A DNA stretch of 21,742 nucleotides from Acherontichlamydia pituitae. GTDB lineage: Bacteria > Chlamydiota > Chlamydiia > Chlamydiales > Rhabdochlamydiaceae. Numbering within the stretch: position 1 is the stretch's first letter; each line of letters begins with the position of its first letter. Below are positions 1 through 8,412 of the stretch, in pieces. A model generated the notes under the pieces. It had not been told where the DNA came from and made no database searches. It saw only the letters and a list, made by a program, of their open reading frames with translations. Made by a program: the position numbers and the translations under genes. The stretch covers positions 1-21,742 of the forward strand of contig JAHCAX010000018.1 of the NCBI GenBank assembly GCA_019634675.1, given 5' to 3'.

Positions 1-36
1 TAAATTCCCGATTCTTCATGTTGTTTCGGTATAAAC
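1..36. repeat. Partial copy of dispersed repeat (arm of the 14163-14337 palindrome)
   Basis: Bases 1-26 match the reverse complement of 14170-14195 at 25 of 26 positions. The similarity continues more weakly to about base 36, ending in GTATAAA as the other copy does. The matched stretch includes the GGGAATTTA part found only next to the left arm of the palindrome, so this is the same arm in opposite orientation. The rest of this copy would lie outside the window. It shows that the palindrome downstream is a repeated element and not a one-off terminator. Confidence 0.75.
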
Positions 37-316
37 CTCTCAATACAAGCTGCTAAAGAAATTTATATTCATTATCCCATTTTCCAAAATGAAAAGAGCT
101 CTTATGAATGATTTTTATCCTTTTTTCCTATTCTACCCCTTCTGCTATCCTGCTTTTATCCTGTATGACTTCCCCAAATTAGCTTATTCAAAATAAAAAG
201 ACCTCTATTAGCCATTGAATGTTCATCGCTGAATCCTTCTTTCCTAATTAGATTCCACTACTTTTAAACAAAAATTATCATGAATTTATTTTTTATTATA
301 AATAATAGGCAAACAT

Positions 317-614
317 AAAATTTTAAATAGACCTCCCTCACAACAAAACACATCATTCTAACAAAACAATAAAATTTTAATTAAAAACAAACAACGCATT
401 AAATATTTTATGACAAAACAAAATAACAACAAATATATTTTAAATAAGAAATCGAAATTTTAATTTTCATGTAAATCAAAAAACAACAACAAAACAAATA
501 ATCACTAAAAAACAAAGAAACATTAAACTTTTCTAAAACAGAAAAAACGAAATTTTAATTAGTAGAAAATTAAAATAGTAAAATTATTAATCTTACAGAA
601 ACTGAATTTTAATT
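317..614. repeat. Array of AAATTTTAAT(T) motifs
   Basis: AATTTTAATT occurs at 373-382, 456-465, 551-560 and 605-614, three of them preceded by G or GA. Looser forms lie at 317-328 and 435-445. The copy at 551-560 is followed by an inverted partner at 568-576, which makes a 9-bp stem with a 7-base loop. The distances between starts (83, 95 and 54 bases) are close to whole helical turns. In such an AT-rich region some recurrence is expected by chance, so functional meaning is uncertain. Confidence 0.45.
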
Positions 615-634
615 ACTTGCAAATGCAAAATTGA

Positions 635-664
635 TTGAACTAAATCGTGATTGTTTATTATAAT
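635..664 (+). promoter_or_regulatory. Sigma-70-like promoter of the 592-residue gene
   Basis: TTGAAC at 635-640 and a perfect TATAAT at 659-664 are separated by 18 bases. Transcription would begin near 671 and leave a leader of about 68 bases. The ribosome binding site GGAGGA follows at 725-730. Confidence 0.7.
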
Positions 665-738
665 TTAATTGTAACGCAAAAAAAACACTGAATTAACCTT
701 TCATAATTAAAACAATTTAGTTTCGGAGGAATTTAATT

Positions 739-2517
739 ATGGCTTTTATCGCAAGACTATTTGGAAGTAATGCCGCAGAGCAGACTACTCCACCAGTCGA
801 CACAAATACAGCTGGCAATACAACTGGAACTGGAGCAACAAATCCAGCAGTAGAAACTCCAGCAAACACAACTCCAGTTGCAACTCCAACTGCAGTTGAC
901 ACTGCAGCTGTTGTCAACACTGTTGTTGATCCTATTCTGCAATCAAAACTTCAATTGACTGGAAAAGGTCAAACAAAAGTTGACGCTCTTTATGAGACGA
1001 CAGTGACTAACGTTTCTAACGTTGTCTACAAATTCTTCAACTGGATGTGCTTCCAATTCGGCAAGCTATCTAGCACAAGCGCTTACGGCACAGCTCATGG
1101 TCAAGACGTCGCTATCAAAGCGGCTGCTAAAGACTTTAATGATGCTACAGAAGGTCTGATCCGGGCTGCTTATCATAAGAGCTTGTCGGACGTTGAAGCA
1201 AGACAACTGGGTATCCCAACTTCTAAAATCACAGCTGATAACGTAGTCCTTATTTCTCACGAGCAGAACAGAGCCCTAGCTCTGAACTCAGATTACGATG
1301 TTGCTGTACGGAAGTTCAACACAGCTTTTGCTGCTGCATTAGTTGCTGGCGATGCTAACCCATCGATTGAAAAGACACAAAACTTCATGAGAGGAGCAAT
1401 CGCTGCTCTGTCTGACGAGAAAACTGCTACTAAGTTTGCTCGCAATGGCAGTGAAATTGTGATCAACCAAGAAAAAGTTAACGATGGCCTTTTCAGCACT
1501 AAAACTCTGACGCAGATCGAGCTTCCAGAGCAAAAGCTCAACATGGCTATCTCTAGCTTTGTCAACTCGGTCTACCACAATGAAATTAAGCGCTTTGCTA
1601 ACCAAGATGTTGCAAACATCACGCTTGATTCTATTGCATCTGAAGTTGAGCACTTAAAAGCGTTGTTCCCAGGAAACTCTGAGCAGAAGATCATTAAAGA
1701 TCTTTGCGCAGCACTCATGGCCAACCCATTAATTGCTCAAGCAGCAAACGGATTGATCGATGCTGATGCTATCCAAGCAGCAGTTGACGCTAGACGCGCC
1801 GGCTTGAATGCTGAAAGACAAGAGATCTTGACACGCCTTGCTCAGCTTTACAAAGCTGACGACGCAGCTAACAACCCGATCTTCCAAGGCGGAACCTTCA
1901 CATTCGAAGGCCAAATTTCTCAAGCTTGGAACAGCTGGCACGGTTATGAAGCGGAAGGTAGAGCTTCTGCAACTCCTGGCAAAGTGATCATCAACATCAA
2001 CGGCACAGACACTGAAGTTGATGGAAAAGTTGGCACAGACGCTTGGGGCCATAACATCGGCGGCCACGTTTGGGTATCTGGAGCAGAGCAAACTGCATTA
2101 ACAAAACTGCTTGCATTCTTCGCAGAACGCAACGGCGTTGCAGCAACAGGCAGCTTCGACTTGAACTCTGTTGAATCGCTTTCTGCACTGCTTGGATTTG
2201 ATCCAAGTGCTGTAGCACCACGACTCGCTCAGTTACATGCTGAAGCAATGAACGCAGTTGCAGCACACGTACAAGCTAAGCAACGTTTCGAGCAACTCGA
2301 TGCGGAGCGTCAAACTAAAGAAGCTAGAATTGCTGTACTCGATCGTGAGAACGACGAACATGCAATCCGTGCTGAAGTAAGCGGCGCTAATGGCGCAAGA
2401 GCTGCATTCTTGAACATCTTTGTTCCAGCTCACCGCCACGGTTTGAACGCAGCAGCTGGCCAATTAACTGGCGAACTGCAACGTAGAGCTCGTGCTTTAG
2501 CAGCAGCAACTGTCTAA
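739..2517 (+). CDS. Uncharacterised 592-residue protein, candidate secreted effector
   Basis: I do not recognise a known family. The ATG at 739 is fixed by GGAGGA at 725-730. After a short start (MAFIARLFG), residues 13-60 are a low-complexity Thr/Ala/Pro/Asn tract with no hydrophobic core, so there is no Sec signal peptide; such N-termini are common in type III secreted chlamydial proteins. The rest looks mainly alpha-helical and alanine-rich. There is a more beta-like patch around residues 380-450 with a GHNIGGHVWV stretch, and a charged coiled-coil-like segment near 510-550. Residues 207-233 and 293-330 align without gaps to residues 63-89 and 121-158 of the protein at 21069-21695, which suggests a shared domain. 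The gene has its own promoter and terminator. Function is unknown; secretion is inferred from composition only. Confidence 0.85.
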   Translation: MAFIARLFGSNAAEQTTPPVDTNTAGNTTGTGATNPAVETPANTTPVATPTAVDTAAVVNTVVDPILQSKLQLTGKGQTKVDALYETTVTNVSNVVYKFFNWMCFQFGKLSSTSAYGTAHGQDVAIKAAAKDFNDATEGLIRAAYHKSLSDVEARQLGIPTSKITADNVVLISHEQNRALALNSDYDVAVRKFNTAFAAALVAGDANPSIEKTQNFMRGAIAALSDEKTATKFARNGSEIVINQEKVNDGLFSTKTLTQIELPEQKLNMAISSFVNSVYHNEIKRFANQDVANITLDSIASEVEHLKALFPGNSEQKIIKDLCAALMANPLIAQAANGLIDADAIQAAVDARRAGLNAERQEILTRLAQLYKADDAANNPIFQGGTFTFEGQISQAWNSWHGYEAEGRASATPGKVIININGTDTEVDGKVGTDAWGHNIGGHVWVSGAEQTALTKLLAFFAERNGVAATGSFDLNSVESLSALLGFDPSAVAPRLAQLHAEAMNAVAAHVQAKQRFEQLDAERQTKEARIAVLDRENDEHAIRAEVSGANGARAAFLNIFVPAHRHGLNAAAGQLTGELQRRARALAAATV

Positions 2518-2525
2518 AGTATCTA

Positions 2526-2567
2526 GATGCCCGCGCGTCAAAAGGCCTAACTTTAAGGCGCGGCATC
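2526..2567 (+). other. Imperfect hairpin after the 592-residue gene
   Basis: Bases 2526-2536 pair with 2558-2567 as a 10-bp GC-rich stem (GATGCC then GCGC) with one bulged C. A short TTT follows. It could be a weak first terminator or a 3'-end stabilising structure ahead of the stronger hairpin 26 bases further on. Confidence 0.5.
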
Positions 2568-2592
2568 TTTAAGCACTGACTATATAACTCCG

Positions 2593-2625
2593 ACTGCCTT
2601 CCATGAAAATGGAAGGCAGTTTTTT
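2593..2625 (+). terminator. Intrinsic terminator
   Basis: A perfect 12-bp stem (2593-2604 with 2609-2620, ACTGCCTTCCAT) closes on a GAAA tetraloop and is followed directly by a run of Ts (2620-2625). It ends transcription from the 592-residue gene. The minus-strand side has no T run, so it should not serve hemW. Confidence 0.9.
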
Positions 2626-2653
2626 ATTAGAGGCAGTTGCAAAACAGCCTTAT

Positions 2654-3820
2654 TTAGATGATCTCTGCAGCGACGCTGTCGTAAAAGAGCATCCCGGCAT
2701 CTGTCAACGAGAAGATCCCGCCTGACCTCTTGATCCATCCCCTCTCTTCTAATCGCTCCAAACAGTGGAAAAACGCCTTAGGAAGGGATCCGTGCATCCT
2801 TTGAAAGAGGGATAGATCGACCCCTTGCTTTAAACGGAGTTGGACGGCAAACAGCTCGTAGAGGTTTTGCGGATAGGCAAGTTCCTCTTCGAAATCGATG
2901 GGAAATGTCCCTTTTTCCAACGCTTCGGCGTAACGGTTAAGGTGGGCGATGTTCCTAAACCTTTTCCCCTTCCAATAGCTAAAAGCGGAAGGGCCGAAGC
3001 CTAAAAAAGGACGGGCTGTCCAATACCCTGTATTATGGCGGGAATGCATGCCAGGCCGGGCAAATGCAGAGATCTCATAGCGGCTAAGCCCGGCCTTTTC
3101 GATCGCATCGATCGCCTCTTGGAGCAAATGGAGGCTCTCTTCATCGTTAGGCAGATGAGGCGTTAACTCTTTTTTTCGTTTAAAAAATCCTGTATGAGGT
3201 TCGAAGGTCAAATTGTAAAGGGAGAGGTGCGTGATCGGAAGCTGGCTCAACTTGTCCAAAGTCCCCTTCCAGCTTGCCAGAGTCTGATGGGGAAGGTCAT
3301 ACATCAGATCGATCGAGATGTTCTGAAAGCCTGCCATCTGAGCATTAAGGATCGCATCGATCCCTTTTTGAGAGGAGTGCTGCCGATCAAGAAGATGCAG
3401 CTGCTGGTCATCGAGCGATTGGATCCCTAAACTGAGCCGGTTGATGCCAAGTGATCGAAAATCCCTTAGGAGCGGCAAAGAAGCATCTTCCGGGTTGGCT
3501 TCCATCGTGATCTCGCAAGCAGGATCGATCTCAAGTCCTGAAGAGAAAACTAGGCCAAGTATAGATTGAAGCTGCTCCGGAGACAGCCTGGACGGCGTTC
3601 CCCCTCCGAAATAGATCGAGACGATCCGCTTGCCTTGCAGTTGGGAAAGACGCTGCTTCCACTCTAGGGCAATGGAAGCTAAAAATTGATCTTTCAATGC
3701 AGGTTTATCAGGCAGGACAAAGAAGTGGCAGTAAGGACACTTCTTTGAACAAAATGGAATATGGAAATAAAGACTTGCTTCCCTCGAATTATCTGAGGAT
3801 TGATCACCAATCATTCGCAT
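2654..3820 (-). CDS. hemW: HemW-type radical SAM protein (annotated HemN-like in Chlamydia)
   Basis: This is a radical SAM enzyme of the coproporphyrinogen dehydrogenase/HemW family. The N-terminal motif CSKKCPYCHF gives the Cx3Cx2C ligands of the [4Fe-4S] cluster. True HemN enzymes carry a fourth cysteine two residues later (CxC); here that position is Phe, as in HemW, which is thought to be a heme chaperone. GGGTPS, EANPED, a SLGIQS segment and the YEISAF...HN...YW block near the C-terminus are all typical of HemW. The open frame extends upstream to 3874, but ATG at 3820 (alternative 3814) fits the family N-terminus and gives 388 residues, close to the usual length. The start overlaps the end of the upstream coiled-coil gene by 17 bases, so the two are probably co-transcribed. 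I recall this pair as CT052-CT053 in C. trachomatis. Confidence 0.85.
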   Translation of the reverse strand: MRMIGDQSSDNSREASLYFHIPFCSKKCPYCHFFVLPDKPALKDQFLASIALEWKQRLSQLQGKRIVSIYFGGGTPSRLSPEQLQSILGLVFSSGLEIDPACEITMEANPEDASLPLLRDFRSLGINRLSLGIQSLDDQQLHLLDRQHSSQKGIDAILNAQMAGFQNISIDLMYDLPHQTLASWKGTLDKLSQLPITHLSLYNLTFEPHTGFFKRKKELTPHLPNDEESLHLLQEAIDAIEKAGLSRYEISAFARPGMHSRHNTGYWTARPFLGFGPSAFSYWKGKRFRNIAHLNRYAEALEKGTFPIDFEEELAYPQNLYELFAVQLRLKQGVDLSLFQRMHGSLPKAFFHCLERLEERGWIKRSGGIFSLTDAGMLFYDSVAAEII

Positions 3821-4268
3821 CGGGGTCTTCAAGAATGCCGCGGCGCCAACGGTTCCGGTCGCTGAACGGATCATCCTCTTCCTCTTCTTCGGCTTGCGTA
3901 CCTTCTTCCTCTCCCTCTTCCCCTTCTTCGCCGCTGGCCGTCGTTTCGATATCGAACGACTCGGTCTCCATGTCTAGGCCGGCATCGGTAAGCCCTTCTT
4001 CAGCGATGTCGATATCAGGAAGGCTGTGCGGTTCGACTGCTTGCCTGCCGTGGGCAGGACGTTTGGGGACGCTGAACTCTTCGAGCTCTCCGCTCTCTTT
4101 TAAGAAGCGCAGACGCTCTTTCTCCTCGTCGATCCTATCGTTCAGAAGGCGCATTTCGTCCTTATGCTTTTCGAGGTCCTTTTTGGGGACAAGTCCTAAA
4201 CGAAGCCACTGCTCAAGATCTTGCAGTTCCGATTCGAGTTTCTTCAAACGCTCACTTTTGATATTCAT
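3804..4268 (-). CDS. Small coiled-coil acidic protein, CT053-like by position
   Basis: The protein has 154 residues. Residues 1-65 are a charged helix with a heptad-like pattern (LKKLESELQDLEQWLRLG, then a second Lys/Glu-rich helix), which probably forms a coiled coil. A linker follows, then a strongly acidic tail with runs of Glu and Asp at about 115-135 and a basic-aromatic end. AAGG lies just before the ATG at 4268. It overlaps the hemW start and is divergent from sucA, as I recall for CT053 of C. trachomatis. I infer orthology from position and general character. Function is unknown. Confidence 0.75.
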   Translation of the reverse strand: MNIKSERLKKLESELQDLEQWLRLGLVPKKDLEKHKDEMRLLNDRIDEEKERLRFLKESGELEEFSVPKRPAHGRQAVEPHSLPDIDIAEEGLTDAGLDMETESFDIETTASGEEGEEGEEEGTQAEEEEEDDPFSDRNRWRRGILEDPDANDW

Positions 4269-4551
4269 GCACCTTAAATCCTTCCATCAAGACATTTCAC
4301 TAGAGGGCTCCCCCATTGAGACAGCAGAGAGAGTTTTACGCAATGACCTCTATTTATCGAAGCAAAAAATTTTCTGCAACGATATTATAAATAATTTTTT
4401 ACCGATCTTTTCTTCCCAGATCAGTCCTATAAAATCTGAAAGCCTATAAAACTGCCAAGAGTATGAAAGGCATTCAAATAAATTTCAAGAAAGAGATTGC
4501 AGCAAGGGCTTCCCTTTGCTATAAGCCAAATTCAGAACGTTGAGGGTGAAA
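4269..4551. promoter_or_regulatory. Divergent intergenic region between the CT053-like gene and sucA
   Basis: This AT-rich spacer must hold the promoters of both the minus-strand pair and the suc operon. Possible -10 elements are TATAAA at 4386-4391, 4428-4433 and 4445-4450 for the plus strand. For the minus strand, ATTATA at 4384-4389 reads as TATAAT. None has a convincing -35 element at the right distance, so I cannot assign a start of transcription. Confidence 0.35.
4542..4545 (+). promoter_or_regulatory. Ribosome binding site that decides the sucA start
   Basis: GAGG at 4542-4545, within TGAGGGTGAA, stands 6 bases before the ATG at 4552. The in-frame TTG at 4540 lies upstream of this site and is therefore unlikely to be the start. 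Confidence 0.7.
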
Positions 4552-7260
4552 ATGGGTCAAAAAGACTTTTCGTACGCCAATTTGGCCAACTTGAACGCGA
4601 TGGAAGCTCTTTACCAGAGCTATAAGCAGGATCCGAACAGCGTCGAGCCCTCCTGGCGCCATTTCTTCGAAGGAATGGAGTTCGGCTCATCCGCGATGCC
4701 ATCAGCTCCAGCCGCCGTTCAAGAAAGCCCCGACTTAAGGATCTATCTGCTGATCGATGCCTATCGCAAGTTCGGCCACCTGATGACCTCCTGCAACCCG
4801 ATCTCGACCATTGTTGCCAAAGAACCTCCTGAGCTCAACTTGCAGAAATTGGGATTCAAAGAGAGCGAACTGGACGCGCAATTTCCCACTTGCGGATTCC
4901 TCAAAGAGCGCTCAGCGCCTTTGAGGACGATCGTCGATGCCCTGAAAAGAACCTACTGCGGCAAGATCGGCGTCGAGTACATGGGACTAGGATCTCCTGA
5001 GCTGGAAGCTTGGGTCCAGAGCAAGATCGAACCCTATTTTCCTTTGGAGCTCAGCAGCGAGGACAAAGTGAGGATCATGCACCAGCTGAACAAGGCTGAG
5101 CTCTTCGAGATGTTCATCCACACCAAATATGTCGGGCAAAAGCGGTTTTCCCTCGAAGGAGGAGAAACGCTGATCCCGATGCTCTCTGCCATCATAGAAA
5201 CAGGAGCGGAAGAAGGCTCCCTCGAGTTCATTATCGGCATGGCCCACCGGGGAAGGCTCAATGTCTTGGCCAATATCCTCAACAAGTCCTATTCGCTGAT
5301 CTTCAACGAATTTGAGGATTTTTATTCTCCTGACCAGGTCGAAGGAACTGGCGATGTCAAATACCACAAAGGGTTTGTGGGAGCGCTCGATACAAAAAAT
5401 GGAAAGAAGATCCCCGTCACATTGGTCGCCAACCCAAGCCACCTTGAATCGGTCGATCCCGTCGTTGAAGGAATTGCCAGGGCCAAACAAGAGCTATTGC
5501 GGAACAAATCGAAAGAAAGACCAGGGATCATCCCTGTTTTAATCCATGGCGATGCAGCGCTTGCAGGACAAGGCGTTGTCTATGAGACGATGCAGTTTGC
5601 CAACCTCAACGGCTATAGCACCGGAGGAACGGTCCATCTTGTGATCAACAACCAGATCGGCTTTACAACACTGCCAAAAGATTCCCGATCGACACTCTAT
5701 TGCACCGAGATCGCAAGATCGTTCCGCTCGCCCGTCTTCCATGTCAACGCAGAAGATCCGGAAGGATGCGTGCGCGTGGCTAAGTTGGCGATGCAGATCC
5801 GCCACAAGTTCCACTGCGATGTCTTCATCGATCTCAACTGCTATCGCAAATATGGGCATAATGAGGGAGATGAGCCGACGTTCACACAACCATTGGAATA
5901 TGCGATCATCAAAAATAAGAAATCGATCCGCACATTATTTAAAGAGCAGCTGATCAAAGAAACAGTGCTCAATGAGCCCCAAGCAGCGCAGCTCGAAGAA
6001 GAATTTAAGAAAAGCCTCCAAGATGCCTTGCAGGAGACATCATCATCTGCTCCGCTAAAAGCAAAAACGGAAAAACCTTCTTCCGACGCCGCATTAAGCC
6101 AGATCGCAACAGCAGTCGATGCGGCAACCCTTAAAAAAATGGCCGATCGGCTGTGCGCTGTTCCGGAGGACCTGAAGATCCATCCTAAGATCCAGCGCTT
6201 ATTGCAAGACCGGCTTGCCATGGTCCAGTCTGATCCGAACAAAGCTTCCATCGATTGGGGAATGGGCGAGAGCCTCGCTTACGCGACGCTTGTCAACGAA
6301 GGGGTCCACGTCCGCTTATCAGGGCAGGATGCGCGCCGCGGGACATTCTCCCACCGCCATGCGATTTGGATGGACCAGGTCAAAGATCAAAAGTATTTCC
6401 CCCTCTCCCACATCAGCCAAGCCCAAGCGCCGTTCGATGTCTACAACTCACCGCTTTCCGAGTATGCCGTCCTCGGCTTTGATTTCGGATACAGCGTAGC
6501 CTATCCCAATGCCCTTGTCATTTGGGAGGCACAGTTTGGCGACTTTGTCAACGGCGCGCAGATCATCATCGACCAATTCATCTCCTCTTCCGAGCAAAAA
6601 TGGGGGCTCAGCACCAACCTCACCCTCCTTCTTCCCCACGGCTATGAAGGGCAAGGGCCGGAACACTCCTCTGCGCGCATGGAGCGCTTTTTGCAGCTTG
6701 CAGGCCATGACAACACGCGGATCGCCAACTGCACGGAACCAGCGCAGCTCTTCCATCTGCTGCGCGCGCAAGCATTGAACACAACAAAAAAGCCTCTCAT
6801 TATTTTTACTCCAAAAGCCTTGCTCCGCCACCCTCTCTGCGTCAGCAGCCTCCAAGATTTTACCCAAAGCCATTTCCGCGAAGTGCTCGACGACCCATTA
6901 AAGCCAGCAGCGCCAAAAAGATTGCTATTCTGCTCAGGCAAGGTCTATTATGAGCTCGCGGCCGAACGGCAAAGACAAAACCGTACCGATATTGCGATCG
7001 CGCGGATCGAACAGCTCTACCCTTTCCCAAAAGCGCACATTGAAAAGCTGCTTGAGCAATACAAGGGATATGCACAGTGCGCGTGGGTCCAAGAGGAACA
7101 TCAGAACATGGGCGCATGGGAATATATCCACCACAATTTTGATCATCCAATCCAGTACGTTGGCAGAGATCGGAGCGCATCCCCCGCTGTGGGATCGCAC
7201 AAACTGCACCATCAGCAACATGAAACGCTAATGCGGCAAGCCTTCGAGGTAACGACATGA
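4552..7260 (+). CDS. sucA: 2-oxoglutarate dehydrogenase E1 component
   Basis: SucA is the thiamine-diphosphate enzyme that decarboxylates 2-oxoglutarate and passes the succinyl group to the lipoyl arm of SucB in the TCA cycle. The protein has 902 residues; E. coli SucA has about 930. The N-terminus has the family's short E1o segment (ALYQSYKQDPNSVEPSWRHF). HRGRLNVL is at about residue 231. The thiamine-diphosphate motif runs from GDAALAGQGV (D334) to NNQIGF (N366-N367). A NAEDPEG and RKYGHNEGDEP block follows, and the C-terminal half carries SGQDARRGTFSHRHA and EAQFGDFVNGAQ of the transketolase-like pyrimidine-binding domain. All key regions are intact. The stop overlaps the sucB start (ATGA), so translation is coupled. 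Confidence 0.97.
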   Translation: MGQKDFSYANLANLNAMEALYQSYKQDPNSVEPSWRHFFEGMEFGSSAMPSAPAAVQESPDLRIYLLIDAYRKFGHLMTSCNPISTIVAKEPPELNLQKLGFKESELDAQFPTCGFLKERSAPLRTIVDALKRTYCGKIGVEYMGLGSPELEAWVQSKIEPYFPLELSSEDKVRIMHQLNKAELFEMFIHTKYVGQKRFSLEGGETLIPMLSAIIETGAEEGSLEFIIGMAHRGRLNVLANILNKSYSLIFNEFEDFYSPDQVEGTGDVKYHKGFVGALDTKNGKKIPVTLVANPSHLESVDPVVEGIARAKQELLRNKSKERPGIIPVLIHGDAALAGQGVVYETMQFANLNGYSTGGTVHLVINNQIGFTTLPKDSRSTLYCTEIARSFRSPVFHVNAEDPEGCVRVAKLAMQIRHKFHCDVFIDLNCYRKYGHNEGDEPTFTQPLEYAIIKNKKSIRTLFKEQLIKETVLNEPQAAQLEEEFKKSLQDALQETSSSAPLKAKTEKPSSDAALSQIATAVDAATLKKMADRLCAVPEDLKIHPKIQRLLQDRLAMVQSDPNKASIDWGMGESLAYATLVNEGVHVRLSGQDARRGTFSHRHAIWMDQVKDQKYFPLSHISQAQAPFDVYNSPLSEYAVLGFDFGYSVAYPNALVIWEAQFGDFVNGAQIIIDQFISSSEQKWGLSTNLTLLLPHGYEGQGPEHSSARMERFLQLAGHDNTRIANCTEPAQLFHLLRAQALNTTKKPLIIFTPKALLRHPLCVSSLQDFTQSHFREVLDDPLKPAAPKRLLFCSGKVYYELAAERQRQNRTDIAIARIEQLYPFPKAHIEKLLEQYKGYAQCAWVQEEHQNMGAWEYIHHNFDHPIQYVGRDRSASPAVGSHKLHHQQHETLMRQAFEVTT

Positions 7261-8396
7261 AAGTAGAAATCAAGATCCCAACGATGGGAGAATCTGTATC
7301 AGAAGCGATCGTCAGCAACATCATCAAGCCATCCGGCTCCATGGTCAAGACCGATGAGGAGATCCTCGAGCTGGAAACCGACAAGGTCAACCAAGTGCTC
7401 TATGCTCCGCAAGCAGGCCAGCTTACGCTGACTGTTAAAGCGGAAGACCGCGTGACAATTGGGCAAGTGATCGGATATGTCGACACCTCGGTGCAAGCAG
7501 CCGCCTCTCCGCCATCTGCCCCAGCCCCCGCAGCGCCAGTGCCGACGACGCAAGCTGCAGCTCCTCAAGCAATGCCCCAGCCAATCCAAGATAGCGCGCG
7601 GAAAATGATGCCCGATTTTGCCAAAGAAGCGAAAGAAGGCCCTAAAGAAGCGCCGAAGCCAGCTCCTCAGACACCCAAGCAGCCCGCTGCATCAGATGGA
7701 AGCGCCACGCGCAAAAAGATGACGGGACTTCGCAAAGTGATCGCCCAGCGCCTCGTTGAAGCCAAGAACCAAACAGCGATGCTCACGACCTTCAATGAGA
7801 TCGACATGTCGACCGTCATGGAGATCCGCAACCGGGAAAAGGACACCTTCATTAAAAAGCACGGCGTTAAGCTCGGGTTCATGTCCTTCTTCGTCAAAGG
7901 CGTCGTAGCAGGTCTTAAGGCGATCCCTGAGATCAATGCAGCGATCGATGGAGATGAGATTATCCAATACAATACCTACGATGTCGGCGTTGCCGTCTCC
8001 ACAGAGAGGGGCTTGATGGTCCCTGTTGTGCGCAACTGCGACATCCTCACTTTCAGCGGCATTGAATCCGCCCTTGAAAAGTATGCAAAAAAAGCGCGCG
8101 AAGGATCGATCTCTGTCGATGATTTGCGCGGCGGCAGCTTTACCATCACCAATGGCGGCGTCTTCGGTTCCCTGCTCTCCACGCCGATCCTCAATCCGCC
8201 GCAAAGCGCAATCCTCGGGATGCACTCGATCGTCAAGCGCCCTGTCGTCGTCGATGACCAGATCGTGATCCGTCCAATGATGTACGTGGCATTGAGCTAC
8301 GACCACCGGATCGTCGACGGAAAAGAAGCGGTCCTCTTTTTGGTGAACTTAAAGCAGATGCTGGAAGATCCGGCGCGTCTGCTGCTCGATCTATAA
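7257..8396 (+). CDS. sucB: Dihydrolipoyllysine succinyltransferase (E2o)
   Basis: SucB transfers the succinyl group from its lipoyl arm to CoA and forms the core of the 2-oxoglutarate dehydrogenase complex. The lipoyl domain (1-80) has the ETDKVNQ motif, with Lys43 as the lipoylation site. A Pro/Ala-rich linker spans about 82-150. The catalytic domain (about 155-379) ends with SYDHRIVDGKEA, giving catalytic His350 and Asp354, and contains TITNGGVFGS. The peripheral subunit-binding domain normally found between lipoyl and catalytic domains is not recognisable; only a short Lys/Glu/Pro segment stands there. The protein (379 residues) is accordingly shorter than the roughly 405-residue E. coli enzyme. 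From memory, chlamydial SucB proteins are similarly short. Confidence 0.95.
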   Translation: MKVEIKIPTMGESVSEAIVSNIIKPSGSMVKTDEEILELETDKVNQVLYAPQAGQLTLTVKAEDRVTIGQVIGYVDTSVQAAASPPSAPAPAAPVPTTQAAAPQAMPQPIQDSARKMMPDFAKEAKEGPKEAPKPAPQTPKQPAASDGSATRKKMTGLRKVIAQRLVEAKNQTAMLTTFNEIDMSTVMEIRNREKDTFIKKHGVKLGFMSFFVKGVVAGLKAIPEINAAIDGDEIIQYNTYDVGVAVSTERGLMVPVVRNCDILTFSGIESALEKYAKKAREGSISVDDLRGGSFTITNGGVFGSLLSTPILNPPQSAILGMHSIVKRPVVVDDQIVIRPMMYVALSYDHRIVDGKEAVLFLVNLKQMLEDPARLLLDL

Positions 8397-8400
8397 TCCT

Positions 8401-8406
8401 AAGGAG
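8401..8406 (+). promoter_or_regulatory. Ribosome binding site that decides the lpd start
   Basis: AAGGAG abuts the ATG at 8407 with no spacing but stands 6 bases before the ATG at 8413. The second ATG is therefore the likely start. Confidence 0.75.
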
Positions 8407-8412
8407 ATGGAT

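Larger units (their letters stand above)
37..738. other. Long AT-rich, G-poor intergenic region
   Basis: I see no gene in this roughly 700-base stretch. From about 280 to 620 the plus strand is made largely of A, T and C, with AAC/ACAAAA runs and very few G residues. It contains several copies of an AATTTTAATT motif, annotated separately. A pyrimidine-rich patch at 115-170 carries TATCCT three times (116-121, 146-151, 157-162). A sigma-70-like promoter lies at its right end. The composition suits a regulatory or nucleoid-protein-binding region upstream of 739-2517; that role is inferred. Confidence 0.6.

Noticed and set aside
739..2517. Phage structural or adhesin protein from the Thr/Ala/Pro N-terminus
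   Set aside because: There are no phage neighbours, no signal peptide and no repeat structure beyond the short low-complexity tract.
3821..3874. Longer hemW start at 3874
   Set aside because: It would deepen the overlap with the upstream gene and add residues not found in HemW proteins.
3697..4449. 250-codon plus-strand frame rich in Ser and Arg
   Set aside because: It is antisense to hemW and the acidic coiled-coil gene; the Ser runs are the mirror of Glu codons and it has no family features.
4540..4551. TTG start for sucA
   Set aside because: The ribosome binding site lies inside this extension and points to the ATG at 4552.
8407..8412. First ATG of lpd
   Set aside because: It directly abuts the AAGGAG site, leaving no spacing; ATG 8413 is better placed.
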